From positions 107,501 to 171,500 of the forward strand of contig NZ_CP038439.1 of the NCBI RefSeq assembly GCF_004683865.2: DNA of 64,000 nt, written 5' to 3'. Positions 35,122 through 45,519 of this stretch are shown here, one piece after another. The position numbers were made by a program, and so were the translations under genes. The stretch comes from Paracoccus liaowanqingii (GTDB taxonomy: Bacteria; Pseudomonadota; Alphaproteobacteria; Rhodobacterales; Rhodobacteraceae). The notes beneath the pieces are model-generated. The model was not told the origin of the DNA and did no database searches. It worked only from the letters and a program-made list of their open reading frames with translations. Within the stretch, counting starts at the first letter, position 1. Every line of letters starts with the position of its first letter.

Positions 35122-38100
35122 TCAGATGTGATCGGGTTCGCGCAGGGGGGCGCACCATCCCGCCGCGACCGGCACGGCGACCGCGTCCAGCAGCAGCAGC
35201 GGCAGGGTCGCGCCCAGATGGCGGCCGGGCCCGGCGGGCATGTCGGCGCCGCCCGGCCAGTCGGCGGGGGCCAGCATCCGCGCCTGTGCCGCATCGGCCA
35301 CCTGCGCGACAAGCTCGATCAGCCCCTGCGGGTGCCAGGGCGTGGCGGGATCGGCGGGCACGGCCAGGATGGCCGTCTGCGGCGCGCGGGCGCGGGGCGC
35401 CTCGGCATCCATGACCAAGCCCACCTCGCCGGTCGCCGGGGGGATCGTCTCGGACCAGCTGTCGATCAGCAGACCCGCGACGGCCCCGCCGCGGGGCCCC
35501 GGATCGCCGATCACCACCGCCGAGCGGCGGGCGGGATAGGCGTCGCCCCGGGTCCTCGGGCCGCCCAGCCAGTCGGTGCCGGGGTCGGCGGGCAAGGGCG
35601 GATCGTCGCCCCATTGCACCGCGCGCAGGGGCAGCGCGCCGTCGCGCGCCAAGGCAAGGTCGGCCACAGGCTCGATCCGCGTGCGCACGGTGGCCGTTTC
35701 CTCGATCCAGTGCAGCAGCGCCGCGGGGCCCGCATGTCTCAGCGCGTCCGGGGCGCCGTAGGCATCGGCACCGGGCAGGGCGAAGGGCAGCAGGAGGGGC
35801 AGATCCCCCAGCAGCGCCTGCAGCGCCGCCTCGGGCGTGGCGGCGGCGTCGGCGGCGGTCATCCGGCCGGCCAGGTCGGCGCCGACCCGGGCAAGGCCGT
35901 CGGGATCCGGCGTGCCGCCCATGCGCTCCAGCATCCGCCCCAGCTGGGGGATGCTGGTCCCGAAGCGGCGCGGGTCGGAGGGGTCCACGCCTGCCGTTTC
36001 GGCCAGGCCCCGAAGCCGGTCGCGCCAGGTGCGAAGTTGGGCGCGGGCGCGGGTGCGCGCCTGCTCCGACGCCGCCTCGCGCCATCCGTCCGGGTCCGCA
36101 CCGCCCAGATCCGCCGCCGTCAGCGTCCGCGCGCCCGCCAGGGCCGCATGCACGCGCGCGGCCATCCACAGCGTCGTCTCGGCCGTCGCGTCGAAGGCCA
36201 GATCCTCGAGCTTCATTCGCGCCCGCGCCCGGTTCAGCAGCTGCGCGCGCCCGTCGCGGCCCGGCGCCATCATCCAGACAAGGTCCAGTACCGAGGGCTC
36301 CAGCGTGCGCAACGGGGTCTGGCGGTTCTTCGGGCCCCGGACATGGCCCGCGATCTCGCCCAGAAGCTGGGCTGCAAGGACGGCCAGTTCGGGGGCCAGC
36401 AGGGCGCGCAGGCTGCCATCCGTGCCGATCGGTCTGGTCCGCCAGCCGGTCGCCAGCACGACGGACAGATCGACCGTCTCGCCCGGCGGGCGGGCCTCGG
36501 TCACCGACAGGTCGGCGGGCGGCGCCGCGCCGATCGACAGGCCCGCCAGCACCGCCTGCGCGGCCTCGCCCCGACCCTCGGCCAGGGCGGCGGCGCCCTC
36601 GGCCACCAGCACCATCCGCAGCGCCCGCAGCGCGCCGATCAGCCGGTCCCGCGCGGCGGCCGCCGGGCCGGGCAGGCGGTCCGGACGCGGCGTGTCGATC
36701 AGCGCGCCCGCATCGAAGGACGGCCCGTTCGCCGCCGCCTCGCGCGGATCCGGCGGAAAGAGCCGCGCCAGATCCTCCTCGATTTCGGCGGCGCCCGCGC
36801 GCTGCAGGCTGTCCACGACCAGCGCGGCCATCGCGGCGGCCATGTCCGCGCCCTGCCGCAGGGCGGCGATCAGCGGACGCGCCTCGGCCATGGGACCGGC
36901 GGACAGGTCGGCGGGCAGGATCGCGTCGCCGCCCGGATCGTGCCACGCCAGCCCGGTCTGCGCCCGCCACAGTGCCGCCAGCACGGTCGCCGTGACCGCC
37001 GAGGGGGCGGCGATCCATTGCGGCTCGGGCGTCGGGGCGGCCGGGGCCACCGCGTCGATCAGGCCATAGGCCCCCAGGATCAGCCCTGTCGGATCGGCAC
37101 GGCGCTGATCCTCCAGCGCGGCCATGGCGGCGGCCTCCTCCCAGACATCCGGCCGGTGGGACATGGCGTCCAGCAGCCCGGCCAGGGTCCGGTGAACCTG
37201 CGCGGGCGGCGTCGCGGTCAGCTTGGCGATCATGCGGGGGATCGCCGCCAGCAGGGCCACGGCGCGGTCCGGCCCGGTGCCCGCCTGCCGCGCCTTGGCC
37301 GCGGCGCGTTCGAGGCTGTCGGCCCCGAGGCGATCCAGCGCCGCCAGGGCCAGCGCGGGCACCGGGTCGGGTTCCTTGGCCTCCAGCCGCCAGCGCGGAT
37401 GGCCCAGGGCCGCGGCTTGGGCCGCGATGTCGCGGGGATGGCGATGCGCGGCCTCGATCTCGGCCAGCGCGCGCAGGATCAGATGCTCGACCAGCAGCGC
37501 CAGCAGGCTGACGGGGCGCTCGGGCAAGGGCTCCTTTCCCGGCGACATCAGCCGACGGGCCAGGCGGTCCCGCAGCCGCGCGCCCTTGGCCAGCCCCTCC
37601 AGGTCGGGGTCCGAGAACCCCGGATCGGGCGAGGTCTCGGCCCCCGGCGCCACCAGCGATCCGCACAGCTGAAGCGCGGCGCGGGCAAAGCTGCCGCCGG
37701 GCAGGGCGGCCTCGGGGCCGGGGCGGGTCTTTGCCTGGGCCAGCAGCGCCTCCTGATCCAGCGCGACGCGATAGGCGGCCTCGGCCAGAGCGGGCCCCTG
37801 CGCCGAGGAGGTCAGGACGTCGATCACCAGATCGGGCGGCAGAAACCCGCGCGTGCGCCAGACCCGCCCCAGGTCATGGCGCCCCAAGGCCGCCACCATC
37901 GGTCGGTAGCCCTCCTGCGCGCGCTCGGCATCGCGGACGGTGCGGGCGTGCCGGGCCAGGTCGGGGCGCGTCGCCAGGATGCCCGCCAGCGGGCTTGCCT
38001 CTCCCGGCGGTGCGCCGTGGGGCCGGGCAACATGGATCCCGTAGGGATCGTCGCCGAGGCGCAGCAGCGGCAGCTGCCCCTCGGGGCGCAGGTCGAGGAA

Positions 38101-39429
38101 CCGGGCCTTCAGGTCGTCCAGCGGGCGGCTGTCATGGCCCGCCGCCGCCTCGGGGCCCGGATCGAACAGCGTGACCAGCGCCGGGCGCACGGCGCTTTCC
38201 CAGACCAGCTCGGACAGGATCGCGCGGACCCCGTCCGTGTCCGGCGCCGGTTCCGAGAGGGGATCGGCGGACAGGCCCAGGGCGCGGGCCAGGCGCCGCC
38301 CGCCTTCGGGGCTGCGGGCGGTCGGGACCGCAGCGACGGCGCCCTTGGTGGCGCGGCCCGGCACGGGCGCCCCGATCCCCGCGCCCCGGTGGGCGTGGTC
38401 GGCCAGCAGCCGGTCCAGCACGTCCCGCCCGGCCTCGCGGCCATCGTCCAGGCCCAGGACCACCAGCCGGTCGAAGCGGTCCCCGTCGGCGGGCAAGGGC
38501 AGTTCCAGCGCCATGCCGATGTCCAGCGCCGCCGCGAAATCGGCGATCCAGGCCAGCTCGGACTGCCCCGGGGCCAGGACATCCTCGGGGTCGGTCGCCA
38601 CGGGGGCGACGGGCAGGGCGCGCGGGATCTCGCGGCCTTGGGCGGCGGCGATGACCCGGCCGTCGCGCAGGGCGACGGCCAGCAGCTGGCGCGGCAACCC
38701 GCGCGCGACGGGACGGTCGGGGCGCAGCCCCTCGGGGCCCGAGGGCCGCGCGCCCTGCAAGGTCAGGTCCAGCAGCCGCGCCACCCGGGCCGCGCCCAGC
38801 ATCCGGTCCAGCCGGTCGCGCAGCAGCCGGTCGTCCTCGCCCCGCGCCACCGCTGCCCGATAGGCGGCGACAAGCTCCCGCTCGGCCTGCGAGGGGGTGT
38901 CGTCGGTCGGCGCGACATGGATCGTGTCGGGATAGGCGCGCAGCTGCAGGATCGCCCCCCGGCGCGCCGTCTCGATCCGCAGCGGGAGCAGCAAAGCGGG
39001 GCCGGGCGGCGCCTTGAAGCCAAGCTGGTCCAGGAACCTGCGGGCCTCCTCATGGGTGGGGCGGTCGGTCTGCGAGTCGGGGTCGGGGTCGGGATCGACG
39101 TCCCGGTCCCTACCGGAATTCGTGTCCGTGTCCCTGCCGGGATCCGGGCCCGGATCCGCACCGGCCTCCAGGATCCCGTCGCCGCGTGCCAGGCGCAGCG
39201 TCGGCGGCAGGCCCCGCAGCATCAGGCCGACCTGCGCGCCCGGCGCCGCCTCGGGGTGGGAGCGGCGGAACGCCTCGATCGCGGCGACGGTCGCGCGGGT
39301 CGAGCCCGCTTGCGACCTGACCACCACCTCCATGCCCACGCGGACCGGGCCGCCGCGCACGACGCCGGTCAGGACGGTGCCCCGGCCGCTGATGGTGAAC
39401 ACGTCCTCGACGGTCAGCGCAAAGCTCAT
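35122..39429 (-). CDS. large uncharacterised operon, gene 4 (1435 aa), EF-Tu domain-II-like N-terminus
   Basis: ATG 39429 overlaps the stop of gene 3 (ATGA). Residues 1-75 read as a translation-factor beta-barrel: ALTVEDVFTISGRGTVLTGV then VRGGPVRVGMEVVV, very close to EF-Tu/EF1A domain II, but no GTPase domain precedes it. A low-complexity Asp-Pro stretch (about 90-120) links it to some 1300 residues that are mostly helical and Ala/Leu-rich, with no family I recognise. The C-terminus has LLLLDAVAVPVAAGW. The frame stays open far upstream of the ATG because of GC bias. Function unknown; a large scaffold or surface role is one guess. Confidence 0.8.
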   Translation of the reverse strand: MSFALTVEDVFTISGRGTVLTGVVRGGPVRVGMEVVVRSQAGSTRATVAAIEAFRRSHPEAAPGAQVGLMLRGLPPTLRLARGDGILEAGADPGPDPGRDTDTNSGRDRDVDPDPDPDSQTDRPTHEEARRFLDQLGFKAPPGPALLLPLRIETARRGAILQLRAYPDTIHVAPTDDTPSQAERELVAAYRAAVARGEDDRLLRDRLDRMLGAARVARLLDLTLQGARPSGPEGLRPDRPVARGLPRQLLAVALRDGRVIAAAQGREIPRALPVAPVATDPEDVLAPGQSELAWIADFAAALDIGMALELPLPADGDRFDRLVVLGLDDGREAGRDVLDRLLADHAHRGAGIGAPVPGRATKGAVAAVPTARSPEGGRRLARALGLSADPLSEPAPDTDGVRAILSELVWESAVRPALVTLFDPGPEAAAGHDSRPLDDLKARFLDLRPEGQLPLLRLGDDPYGIHVARPHGAPPGEASPLAGILATRPDLARHARTVRDAERAQEGYRPMVAALGRHDLGRVWRTRGFLPPDLVIDVLTSSAQGPALAEAAYRVALDQEALLAQAKTRPGPEAALPGGSFARAALQLCGSLVAPGAETSPDPGFSDPDLEGLAKGARLRDRLARRLMSPGKEPLPERPVSLLALLVEHLILRALAEIEAAHRHPRDIAAQAAALGHPRWRLEAKEPDPVPALALAALDRLGADSLERAAAKARQAGTGPDRAVALLAAIPRMIAKLTATPPAQVHRTLAGLLDAMSHRPDVWEEAAAMAALEDQRRADPTGLILGAYGLIDAVAPAAPTPEPQWIAAPSAVTATVLAALWRAQTGLAWHDPGGDAILPADLSAGPMAEARPLIAALRQGADMAAAMAALVVDSLQRAGAAEIEEDLARLFPPDPREAAANGPSFDAGALIDTPRPDRLPGPAAAARDRLIGALRALRMVLVAEGAAALAEGRGEAAQAVLAGLSIGAAPPADLSVTEARPPGETVDLSVVLATGWRTRPIGTDGSLRALLAPELAVLAAQLLGEIAGHVRGPKNRQTPLRTLEPSVLDLVWMMAPGRDGRAQLLNRARARMKLEDLAFDATAETTLWMAARVHAALAGARTLTAADLGGADPDGWREAASEQARTRARAQLRTWRDRLRGLAETAGVDPSDPRRFGTSIPQLGRMLERMGGTPDPDGLARVGADLAGRMTAADAAATPEAALQALLGDLPLLLPFALPGADAYGAPDALRHAGPAALLHWIEETATVRTRIEPVADLALARDGALPLRAVQWGDDPPLPADPGTDWLGGPRTRGDAYPARRSAVVIGDPGPRGGAVAGLLIDSWSETIPPATGEVGLVMDAEAPRARAPQTAILAVPADPATPWHPQGLIELVAQVADAAQARMLAPADWPGGADMPAGPGRHLGATLPLLLLDAVAVPVAAGWCAPLREPDHI

Positions 39430-42089
39430 GGTGTCGTTCCCAGCAGGTCGGTGCCGTGCAGGGCCAGCACCACCGGGCGCTGGAGCAGGATGCCGGCCAT
39501 GTCGGCCGAGGACCGGCCCCAGGCAAAGGGGCCCGCCTGCAGCCCGGCCAGATCGGGACGCTCCAGGACCGGCCCCGGGAAATCGTCCCAGTCCAGCGAC
39601 GGCCAGCCCTCGGCCGCGATGCTGGCGGGCGTGCGGGCCGGGCTGCCATTGCGACCGCCCAGACCGAAGGACAGCGCCCCCTGCGGCTCCTCGAAGACTA
39701 GGAACAGCCCGGCGGACCGGGGCCGCGACGGGGCCCCCCGCGGCGGGGGCGGCCTGCCGGTCATCGCGGCCGGATCCTCGCGAAAGCCCACATAGACCAT
39801 GTCCCGTCCGATCTGCCCCATCGCCACCGGATAGGACAGCGCGCCATTGGGATCGGGCACCCGCGCGCCGTCGATCCACAGCGCCGGGCACAGGTACAGC
39901 AGGATCTGCGGATGCAGGCGGAACAGGTCCGAGCGCAGGATCGCGACGGTGCCCACGCGGCCCTTCCAGCCGGTGCCCAGCTGACCGGTCCTGCTCCAGG
40001 CGGCCATCGGCGCGGTGTCGAAGGCCTGCGCGGCGGCGGGGTCGGCGGGCTGCGCATCGGGGGCGGGAAAGGCGCGGCGCACGGGGCTGGGGCGGCGCGC
40101 GACGGGCAGGCCGCGCCAGATCAGCTCGCGCAGCAGCTCGTGGTTGGCGCCCGCGACCACCGCCTCCAGCGCGGCGCCGTCCAGCGCCAGGGCCGTCACG
40201 CTGTCGGGCGGCAGGTCCGACAGGCCGGGCGCAAGCGCCGCGGGGTCCAGGTCGAACAGCCGTTCGAGGATCGGTTCGGGCCAGACGGGATCGTGCAGCA
40301 GCCGCGCGGGCGGCGGGGACTGCGCCAGGCGCTCCGCGCCCCCGATCCGCAGGCAGAGGCGCGCGGGCACCGTCACCGCAGGATCCAGCGCCGCGCGCAG
40401 GGCGGTGGCAAGCGGGGCGATGGCCACGGGCCTCAGGCGGGGTCCGGCGGGGCGCAGGCTCCGGTCGCGGGCCAGGGTGACGGCCTCGGCCATGGCGGCG
40501 TCGCGGCCCGGGTCGCTGCCCAGGGTCCGGTTGCCCGGATCGCGCAGCAGGCTGAGGACCGCCAGCCAGCCCCGGCCCTTGCCGTCCGGCCCGCCGCGCA
40601 GGGCGTCGCGGGTCTTGTCCGGCAGGTAGGGGCCGCTGCGCGAGACAGCCGGGAACCAGTTGCCCAAGGGCGCGGCCCCGGCCAGGTCGTCGGCGCGGCG
40701 GGTGGCGGTCGCGACCAGATGCACCGCCTCGGCCAGCGAGGCGCCGCTGACATCGCGCGACCGGGCGCCGGGGGTGCCGCCGGGGCCCGCACGGCGGCGC
40801 AGGGCGGGATGCAGCGTCGCCCCAAGCGCGCTGCCCGCGACGCGGCCGGCCAGCGTGCCGCCGTCCGCATCCGCCAGACGGGTGCGCGCGGCGGCGGGAC
40901 CCGCCAGGCGCAGCAGCGCCTCGTCGGGCAGGCGCGACAGCTGGGCATGCAGCTGCGCGCCCACCCGCAGGCCCGCGAAGGCCCGGCCCAGCAGCATGTT
41001 GGCATCCGCGATCTGCCCGGCCGCGCGGCGCACGAAGCCCACCATCTCGTCCTGATGGCGGCGCACCAGCTCGGCCCCGTGGCCCGCCATGATCCGCAGG
41101 CTGGGCGTGCGGTTCAGCTGCCGGAACCACACCGGATCCCGGCCCGGAGCGAAGCCCTCTCCGGCATCGCGCGCCTCCGCATGCAGGCCGCCGTAGCTGG
41201 GCAGCGGCAGGCGCGGTGCCCCGTCGGGGGATTTGGGCGTCAGCGCGGGCACCAGCGCGTCCAGCTCCGGGAAGGTCCGGGGCGCATCGGTCAGCAGCGT
41301 CGCGCGCGGCAGGCGCGTGCCCCGGGGCAGGCCCAGCAGATCCGCCGAGGCATCGTCCAGGGGCAGCGTTTGCACGCCCGCCCGAAGGCCGTGGGGCCTC
41401 AGGTCGCGCAGGATGTCCTGCACCGAGCGCCCCGATCCGGTCGAGAAGCGCCACCAGTCCAGCGCGGGCAGGGTGATCTGCGCGTCGCCCGGATCCCAGG
41501 CCGCGCCGCCATCGCCCGTCATCCCCTCCGGCGGGGCCAAGCCCAGCCCCGCATCCCGCCCGGCGGCGGTCAGCGGAACGAGGGCGGCAAGATAGCTGAC
41601 ATGCGGGCGCAGCTCCTGCGGGCAGAGGATCCGCGAGACCGCGCCGGGGCCCGCGCCCTGCACATGCGCCATCAGCGCGAACAGGCTTGGATGGGGCAGC
41701 AGGTGCCCCAGGCCGCTGACCGAAAGGATGGCGTTCGGCATGGCCCCGGCCTGCAGGGTCACGCCCTCGCCCTCGGGCAGGCAGATCAGCCCCAGGGTCG
41801 GGGCCGTGCCGAAGGACAGCGCCCAAGGCAGGCCGGGGTCGTGGAACTCGACATAGGGCAATTCGCCCGCGCGGTGATCGCCCGACCCGTCGGCGGGCAC
41901 GCGCTGTCGCACCGCGCCGGGGGCCAGCGCGACCATCTGGCCCGGCCCGGCCAGCGCCAGATCGACGCTTACCTGCCGGGCGCCCTGATCGGTGTCCAGG
42001 TCCACGACCAGCTTGATCTGTCCCGCCGGGTCGACCCGGTCGCGCAGCCCGCGACGCAGTCGCGATGAGATGTCCAGGAACTGGGTCAT
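39426..42089 (-). CDS. large uncharacterised operon, gene 3 (887 aa)
   Basis: The ATG overlaps the stop of gene 2 by 4 bases and its own stop overlaps gene 4 by 4 bases, so all three are translationally coupled. The N-terminus (SRLRRGLRDRVDPAGQIKLVVDL) is followed by a soluble mixed protein with no signal peptide or membrane helix. Near the C-terminus lie LHPQILLYLCPALWIDGARV and GQIGRDMVYVGFREDP. I recognise no domain. Its size and conserved-looking Trp/Gly text argue against a spurious frame. Confidence 0.8.
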   Translation of the reverse strand: MTQFLDISSRLRRGLRDRVDPAGQIKLVVDLDTDQGARQVSVDLALAGPGQMVALAPGAVRQRVPADGSGDHRAGELPYVEFHDPGLPWALSFGTAPTLGLICLPEGEGVTLQAGAMPNAILSVSGLGHLLPHPSLFALMAHVQGAGPGAVSRILCPQELRPHVSYLAALVPLTAAGRDAGLGLAPPEGMTGDGGAAWDPGDAQITLPALDWWRFSTGSGRSVQDILRDLRPHGLRAGVQTLPLDDASADLLGLPRGTRLPRATLLTDAPRTFPELDALVPALTPKSPDGAPRLPLPSYGGLHAEARDAGEGFAPGRDPVWFRQLNRTPSLRIMAGHGAELVRRHQDEMVGFVRRAAGQIADANMLLGRAFAGLRVGAQLHAQLSRLPDEALLRLAGPAAARTRLADADGGTLAGRVAGSALGATLHPALRRRAGPGGTPGARSRDVSGASLAEAVHLVATATRRADDLAGAAPLGNWFPAVSRSGPYLPDKTRDALRGGPDGKGRGWLAVLSLLRDPGNRTLGSDPGRDAAMAEAVTLARDRSLRPAGPRLRPVAIAPLATALRAALDPAVTVPARLCLRIGGAERLAQSPPPARLLHDPVWPEPILERLFDLDPAALAPGLSDLPPDSVTALALDGAALEAVVAGANHELLRELIWRGLPVARRPSPVRRAFPAPDAQPADPAAAQAFDTAPMAAWSRTGQLGTGWKGRVGTVAILRSDLFRLHPQILLYLCPALWIDGARVPDPNGALSYPVAMGQIGRDMVYVGFREDPAAMTGRPPPPRGAPSRPRSAGLFLVFEEPQGALSFGLGGRNGSPARTPASIAAEGWPSLDWDDFPGPVLERPDLAGLQAGPFAWGRSSADMAGILLQRPVVLALHGTDLLGTTP

Positions 42090-45000
42090 GCGGCGATCTC
42101 CGCGCTGCGGGCCAAGGTGGTGCCGTCGCGGCGGGCGCGGGCGCGCGCCTCGGCATGGCTGGTGCCGCCGGTGCCGTCGGGGGCAAGGCCCTCGCCCGCG
42201 GCCTGCCAGGTCTCCTCGGTGACGGTGATCGCGCCTTGGGGCGGCAGGGTGACCCGCGCCCGGTCGCGGTCGGGCCGTCGCGGCAGATGCGGCGCGGGGC
42301 GGACCGTGCGCGGGGCGCCCGGATCGCCGTCCGGCCCGTCGATGACCAGGCAGTGCCGCGCCGTGCCGACCGCCAGGACCGGGCCCCGGTCGATCCGGTC
42401 CGCATCCGCGAAGACCGCGCCCGAGGGCAGGGCCTGAAAGCCCGGCGCGGCCAGCTTTTCGGCATCGGTCATCGAGACGAACTGCGCGGCGGCGAAGGGC
42501 GCGCGCCGGGGGGCGGCCACGGCGATCGGGTCGGATCCCGACCGCAGCCCCGCGATCGAGAAGCGCCGCGGCCCCCGGATCGGGTTGGCCCCCACGCTGT
42601 CCAGCGCCAGCTCCAGCGGGATCCGGGTCTGGCTGACCGACAGCCGGGCGCCGGGCGGCAGTTTTCCGGTCATGTGGTCCAGCACGAAAGGCCCGGCCTC
42701 GGGCGCCTCGCCCGACCAGGCGCGCGCCTCCGACAGCGCGGCGGCCAGCGCCTGGAAGGCATCGACCGGCTGCAGCGGCACCCGGGCCGCACGGCCGATG
42801 GTGACCGCGAAATCGACGCCCACGTCGAAGAACAGGATCTCGATCCGGGCGGTGCCGGTGATGTGCCAGGGGCCGGGCCCGGTCAGCCGCCCCCGCACCG
42901 CGACCGAACAGATCGACCGGCTGCCGCGCCGGACGGCGGCGCTGGCGCGGATGGCCAGGTCGATGCCGAACGGATCGAAGATCACCAGCGCGTCGAAGCC
43001 CAACTCGCCCGTCAGCGTGAATCCCGCCGCCCCGGCCTTCAGCGCCGCCCGCGCGCCCAGCTGGACCGAGTTCGAGGTGATCGCGAAATACCCCTCCAGC
43101 ACGAACGAGACGCCGCCCTTGGACAGATCGACCCCCAGCCGGGGCACGTCGGGAAAGCCCGGCGGTCCCTCGAAGGCGGGATGCAGCCCGCCCACCGAAA
43201 AGGCCAGCGCGGGCGCGTCACCCCACCGGGTCATCACCGCGAATCCCCCCGTCACCGGCAGGCCCTGGATCGCGCTGTCGAACAGCCGCCCCTCGGCCTC
43301 CAGCGTCGAGGCGGTCATGTCCAGCACGCCGAACATGTCCATGTTCAGCCGCACGAGGGGCAGCGCCGGATCGGGCACCGCCACGCGCACCCGCCCCATC
43401 ATGATCAGCCGCAGCGGGTCGGGCAGCGTCAGGGCCAGCGCCAGATCCAGGGTGACCAGCTCGCGGGGCTGGCCCCAGCCCAGCTTGACGGTGGGTCCGA
43501 AGACATGCTGGCCGCGCGTGACGGGGAACAGCGCGCCCGCCCGCCGCGCGATCAGGGGCGCGTCGCGGATCGGATCTTGGGGGGCCAGCACGTCGCCCGC
43601 CGTGCCCGCGCGCACCGCCGCACGCAGCGCCTCCACGTCGACATCGCGGTGCAGGCCCAGAAGCCCGCCCACCCCCGACAGCGTGAAGCCGAAGCCCAGG
43701 GGGATCGGCGCGAACCGCCCCGCGATGGTCACCAGCAGCGAGAATCCGTCCACGCCATCGGGCATCCGCGTGTCGAGGATGCCGAAGGCCTGCAGCCCCA
43801 GGGGCGGCACCTGCAGCACCAGCGCCCCGGCATAGCGCCCGGCCGCCCGGTCATGCGAGATGAAGCCGCCGCCCTGCACCGGACCCGCCTGAAGCGTCAG
43901 TCCCAGCCCGGTGGGCGCACGGAACGAGGCGACCACGGCCTCGACCGCGTCGGGCGACAGCGGCAGGCCGCCCTCCAGATCGACGCCCAGCCCCTCGACC
44001 GTGACGCCAAGCGGTCCCAGCTGCGCCGTCCCGGTCGTGGCCAGGGACAGGACCTGCCGCCCCGCGGCGCCCGCCGCCCCCAAGGCCGCGCCCACCGACA
44101 GGATCGTCACCACCCCGCCCAGGGACAGGGCCACCGGAATGTCCACCGACAGCCCGCCACCGCGCTGCAGATAGAACCCGTCCCGCACGCCCCATCCCAG
44201 GGTCAGGTCGACCTGCGTCTGCAGCGGCTTGGGGACCAGCTTCGCCACGAACCCGTCCGCCTGCTCCGGCGACAGCGACAGGGTGACGGGCGACAGGACC
44301 GCCTCGACCGACAGCGGATCGCCCTGCCCGCCGCCCGTCGCCGTCACGCGCAGGCGCGGCATCGTGGATGACATCGAGACGGGGCCAAGCGCCAGCCAGG
44401 TGCGCGCGGCGGGGGTGCCTTCGGTCACCTCGATCACGGCCCGGGCATCGAGCGAGGGGACCGGGTCCGTGCTGCGCAGATCCGCGCCGGTCGGTCGGGC
44501 CACCAGGGCCACGGGCGCGGTCGCCGCGAAGGTCGAGGCGAACCGCACCTGCCACCCGCCCGCAAGGGCGCGGGTGAACTCTGCCGCGCCGCTGGCCAGC
44601 AGCATCGCGATCAGCCCTTCGCCCGCCGCGCCATCGGCGGCCAGGGCGGCCAGCACGGCCACCAGATCGACCTGCGGGCCCCCGTCCGGGATGTCGAAAC
44701 CCGGCAGGGCCAGCGACAGCGCGGGCAGGTCTAGGTCGTCGGGCGGGGGCGGCGCGAAGGGGTGGCGTGGCGCGTCGATCCGGCGCACCTCCAACCCGCA
44801 GGCGCGGCCCAGCCCGTCCAGATGCGCGAACAGCAGGTCATGGTCCAGATCGCCGCCCCAGCCCGTCGCGGCGTGGAAGGCCGCGGCGGGTCCGGCCAGC
44901 GCCGGGCCGATCCGGTCGGCCTGCAGCTGGCCGCGCGCCCGGGCCGCGACGGCCGCCGGGTCCACGATCCCCAGCAGCGCGGCCGCGTGCCACAAGGCCG

Positions 45001-45466
45001 GGCGGCGGTCGCGCAGATGGCGCGCGACCAGATGCTCCATCAGCGCGGCGATGATCTGGGCGGCGGTGATCTGAGCGGGCGGCGGGACGTCGGGCAGGCC
45101 GGGCGGCAGACCGTCGCGAAAGGCGCGGATCGCCGCCTGGATGCCCCCTGCGGCGGCGGACAGGTCGGCCAGCCCGGGGGTCTGCCCCTCCTCGAGGGCG
45201 GCAATCACCGGCCACAGCACCTGACCCGCCGCCACCAGCGCGTCGATCTGTGCGCCAAGGGCCGCCGCCTGCGCCTGCAGGTCGATGCCCGCATCGCCCA
45301 GCAGGGCGAGGATTTCGGCCCCCGCGTCATGGGGCACGTCCCCCACCGCCCCGGTGGCGTAATCGAACCGGCGCTGGACCGGCTGCACCGTCGCTTGGGT
45401 TGCGTGGGCCAGGGGCGCGAACAGCAGGACGACCTCGCGCAGGACGGTCTGGGCCGTGTCGGTCAT
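42086..45466 (-). CDS. large uncharacterised operon, gene 2 (1126 aa), DUF6603-like
   Basis: ATG 45466. The first 280 residues are helical. From about 300 to 950 the protein consists of repeating beta-rich segments with long aliphatic/Gly patterns (GFGFTLSGVGGLLGLHRDVD, DVEALRAAVRAG, GILDTRMPDGVDGFSLLVTI, LGARAALKAGAAGFTLTGEL, GFDALVIFDPFGIDLAIRAS). This resembles the DUF6603 group of large bacterial proteins of unknown function; I cannot verify it. The strand pattern suggests a large beta-solenoid, barrel or lipid-facing groove. No signal peptide is seen. It starts 53 bases after gene 1 ends. Confidence 0.78.
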   Translation of the reverse strand: MTDTAQTVLREVVLLFAPLAHATQATVQPVQRRFDYATGAVGDVPHDAGAEILALLGDAGIDLQAQAAALGAQIDALVAAGQVLWPVIAALEEGQTPGLADLSAAAGGIQAAIRAFRDGLPPGLPDVPPPAQITAAQIIAALMEHLVARHLRDRRPALWHAAALLGIVDPAAVAARARGQLQADRIGPALAGPAAAFHAATGWGGDLDHDLLFAHLDGLGRACGLEVRRIDAPRHPFAPPPPDDLDLPALSLALPGFDIPDGGPQVDLVAVLAALAADGAAGEGLIAMLLASGAAEFTRALAGGWQVRFASTFAATAPVALVARPTGADLRSTDPVPSLDARAVIEVTEGTPAARTWLALGPVSMSSTMPRLRVTATGGGQGDPLSVEAVLSPVTLSLSPEQADGFVAKLVPKPLQTQVDLTLGWGVRDGFYLQRGGGLSVDIPVALSLGGVVTILSVGAALGAAGAAGRQVLSLATTGTAQLGPLGVTVEGLGVDLEGGLPLSPDAVEAVVASFRAPTGLGLTLQAGPVQGGGFISHDRAAGRYAGALVLQVPPLGLQAFGILDTRMPDGVDGFSLLVTIAGRFAPIPLGFGFTLSGVGGLLGLHRDVDVEALRAAVRAGTAGDVLAPQDPIRDAPLIARRAGALFPVTRGQHVFGPTVKLGWGQPRELVTLDLALALTLPDPLRLIMMGRVRVAVPDPALPLVRLNMDMFGVLDMTASTLEAEGRLFDSAIQGLPVTGGFAVMTRWGDAPALAFSVGGLHPAFEGPPGFPDVPRLGVDLSKGGVSFVLEGYFAITSNSVQLGARAALKAGAAGFTLTGELGFDALVIFDPFGIDLAIRASAAVRRGSRSICSVAVRGRLTGPGPWHITGTARIEILFFDVGVDFAVTIGRAARVPLQPVDAFQALAAALSEARAWSGEAPEAGPFVLDHMTGKLPPGARLSVSQTRIPLELALDSVGANPIRGPRRFSIAGLRSGSDPIAVAAPRRAPFAAAQFVSMTDAEKLAAPGFQALPSGAVFADADRIDRGPVLAVGTARHCLVIDGPDGDPGAPRTVRPAPHLPRRPDRDRARVTLPPQGAITVTEETWQAAGEGLAPDGTGGTSHAEARARARRDGTTLARSAEIAA

Positions 45467-45519
45467 GAGGCGGGCAACCTTGCATATTCGACGGTTTTCG
45501 GAATGCGGGGGTCGGGCGA

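Noticed and set aside
34837..39795. 1652-codon plus-strand frame across the giant operon
   Set aside because: Antisense shadow rich in Arg/Gly/Gln; the minus-strand frames have balanced composition, overlap signals and domain-like text.
39430..42465. Upstream extension of the 1435-aa gene to 2447 codons
   Set aside because: The extension overlaps gene 3 in another phase and reads as Arg/Pro/Gly-rich noise; the ATGA-coupled ATG at 39429 starts the barrel domain exactly.
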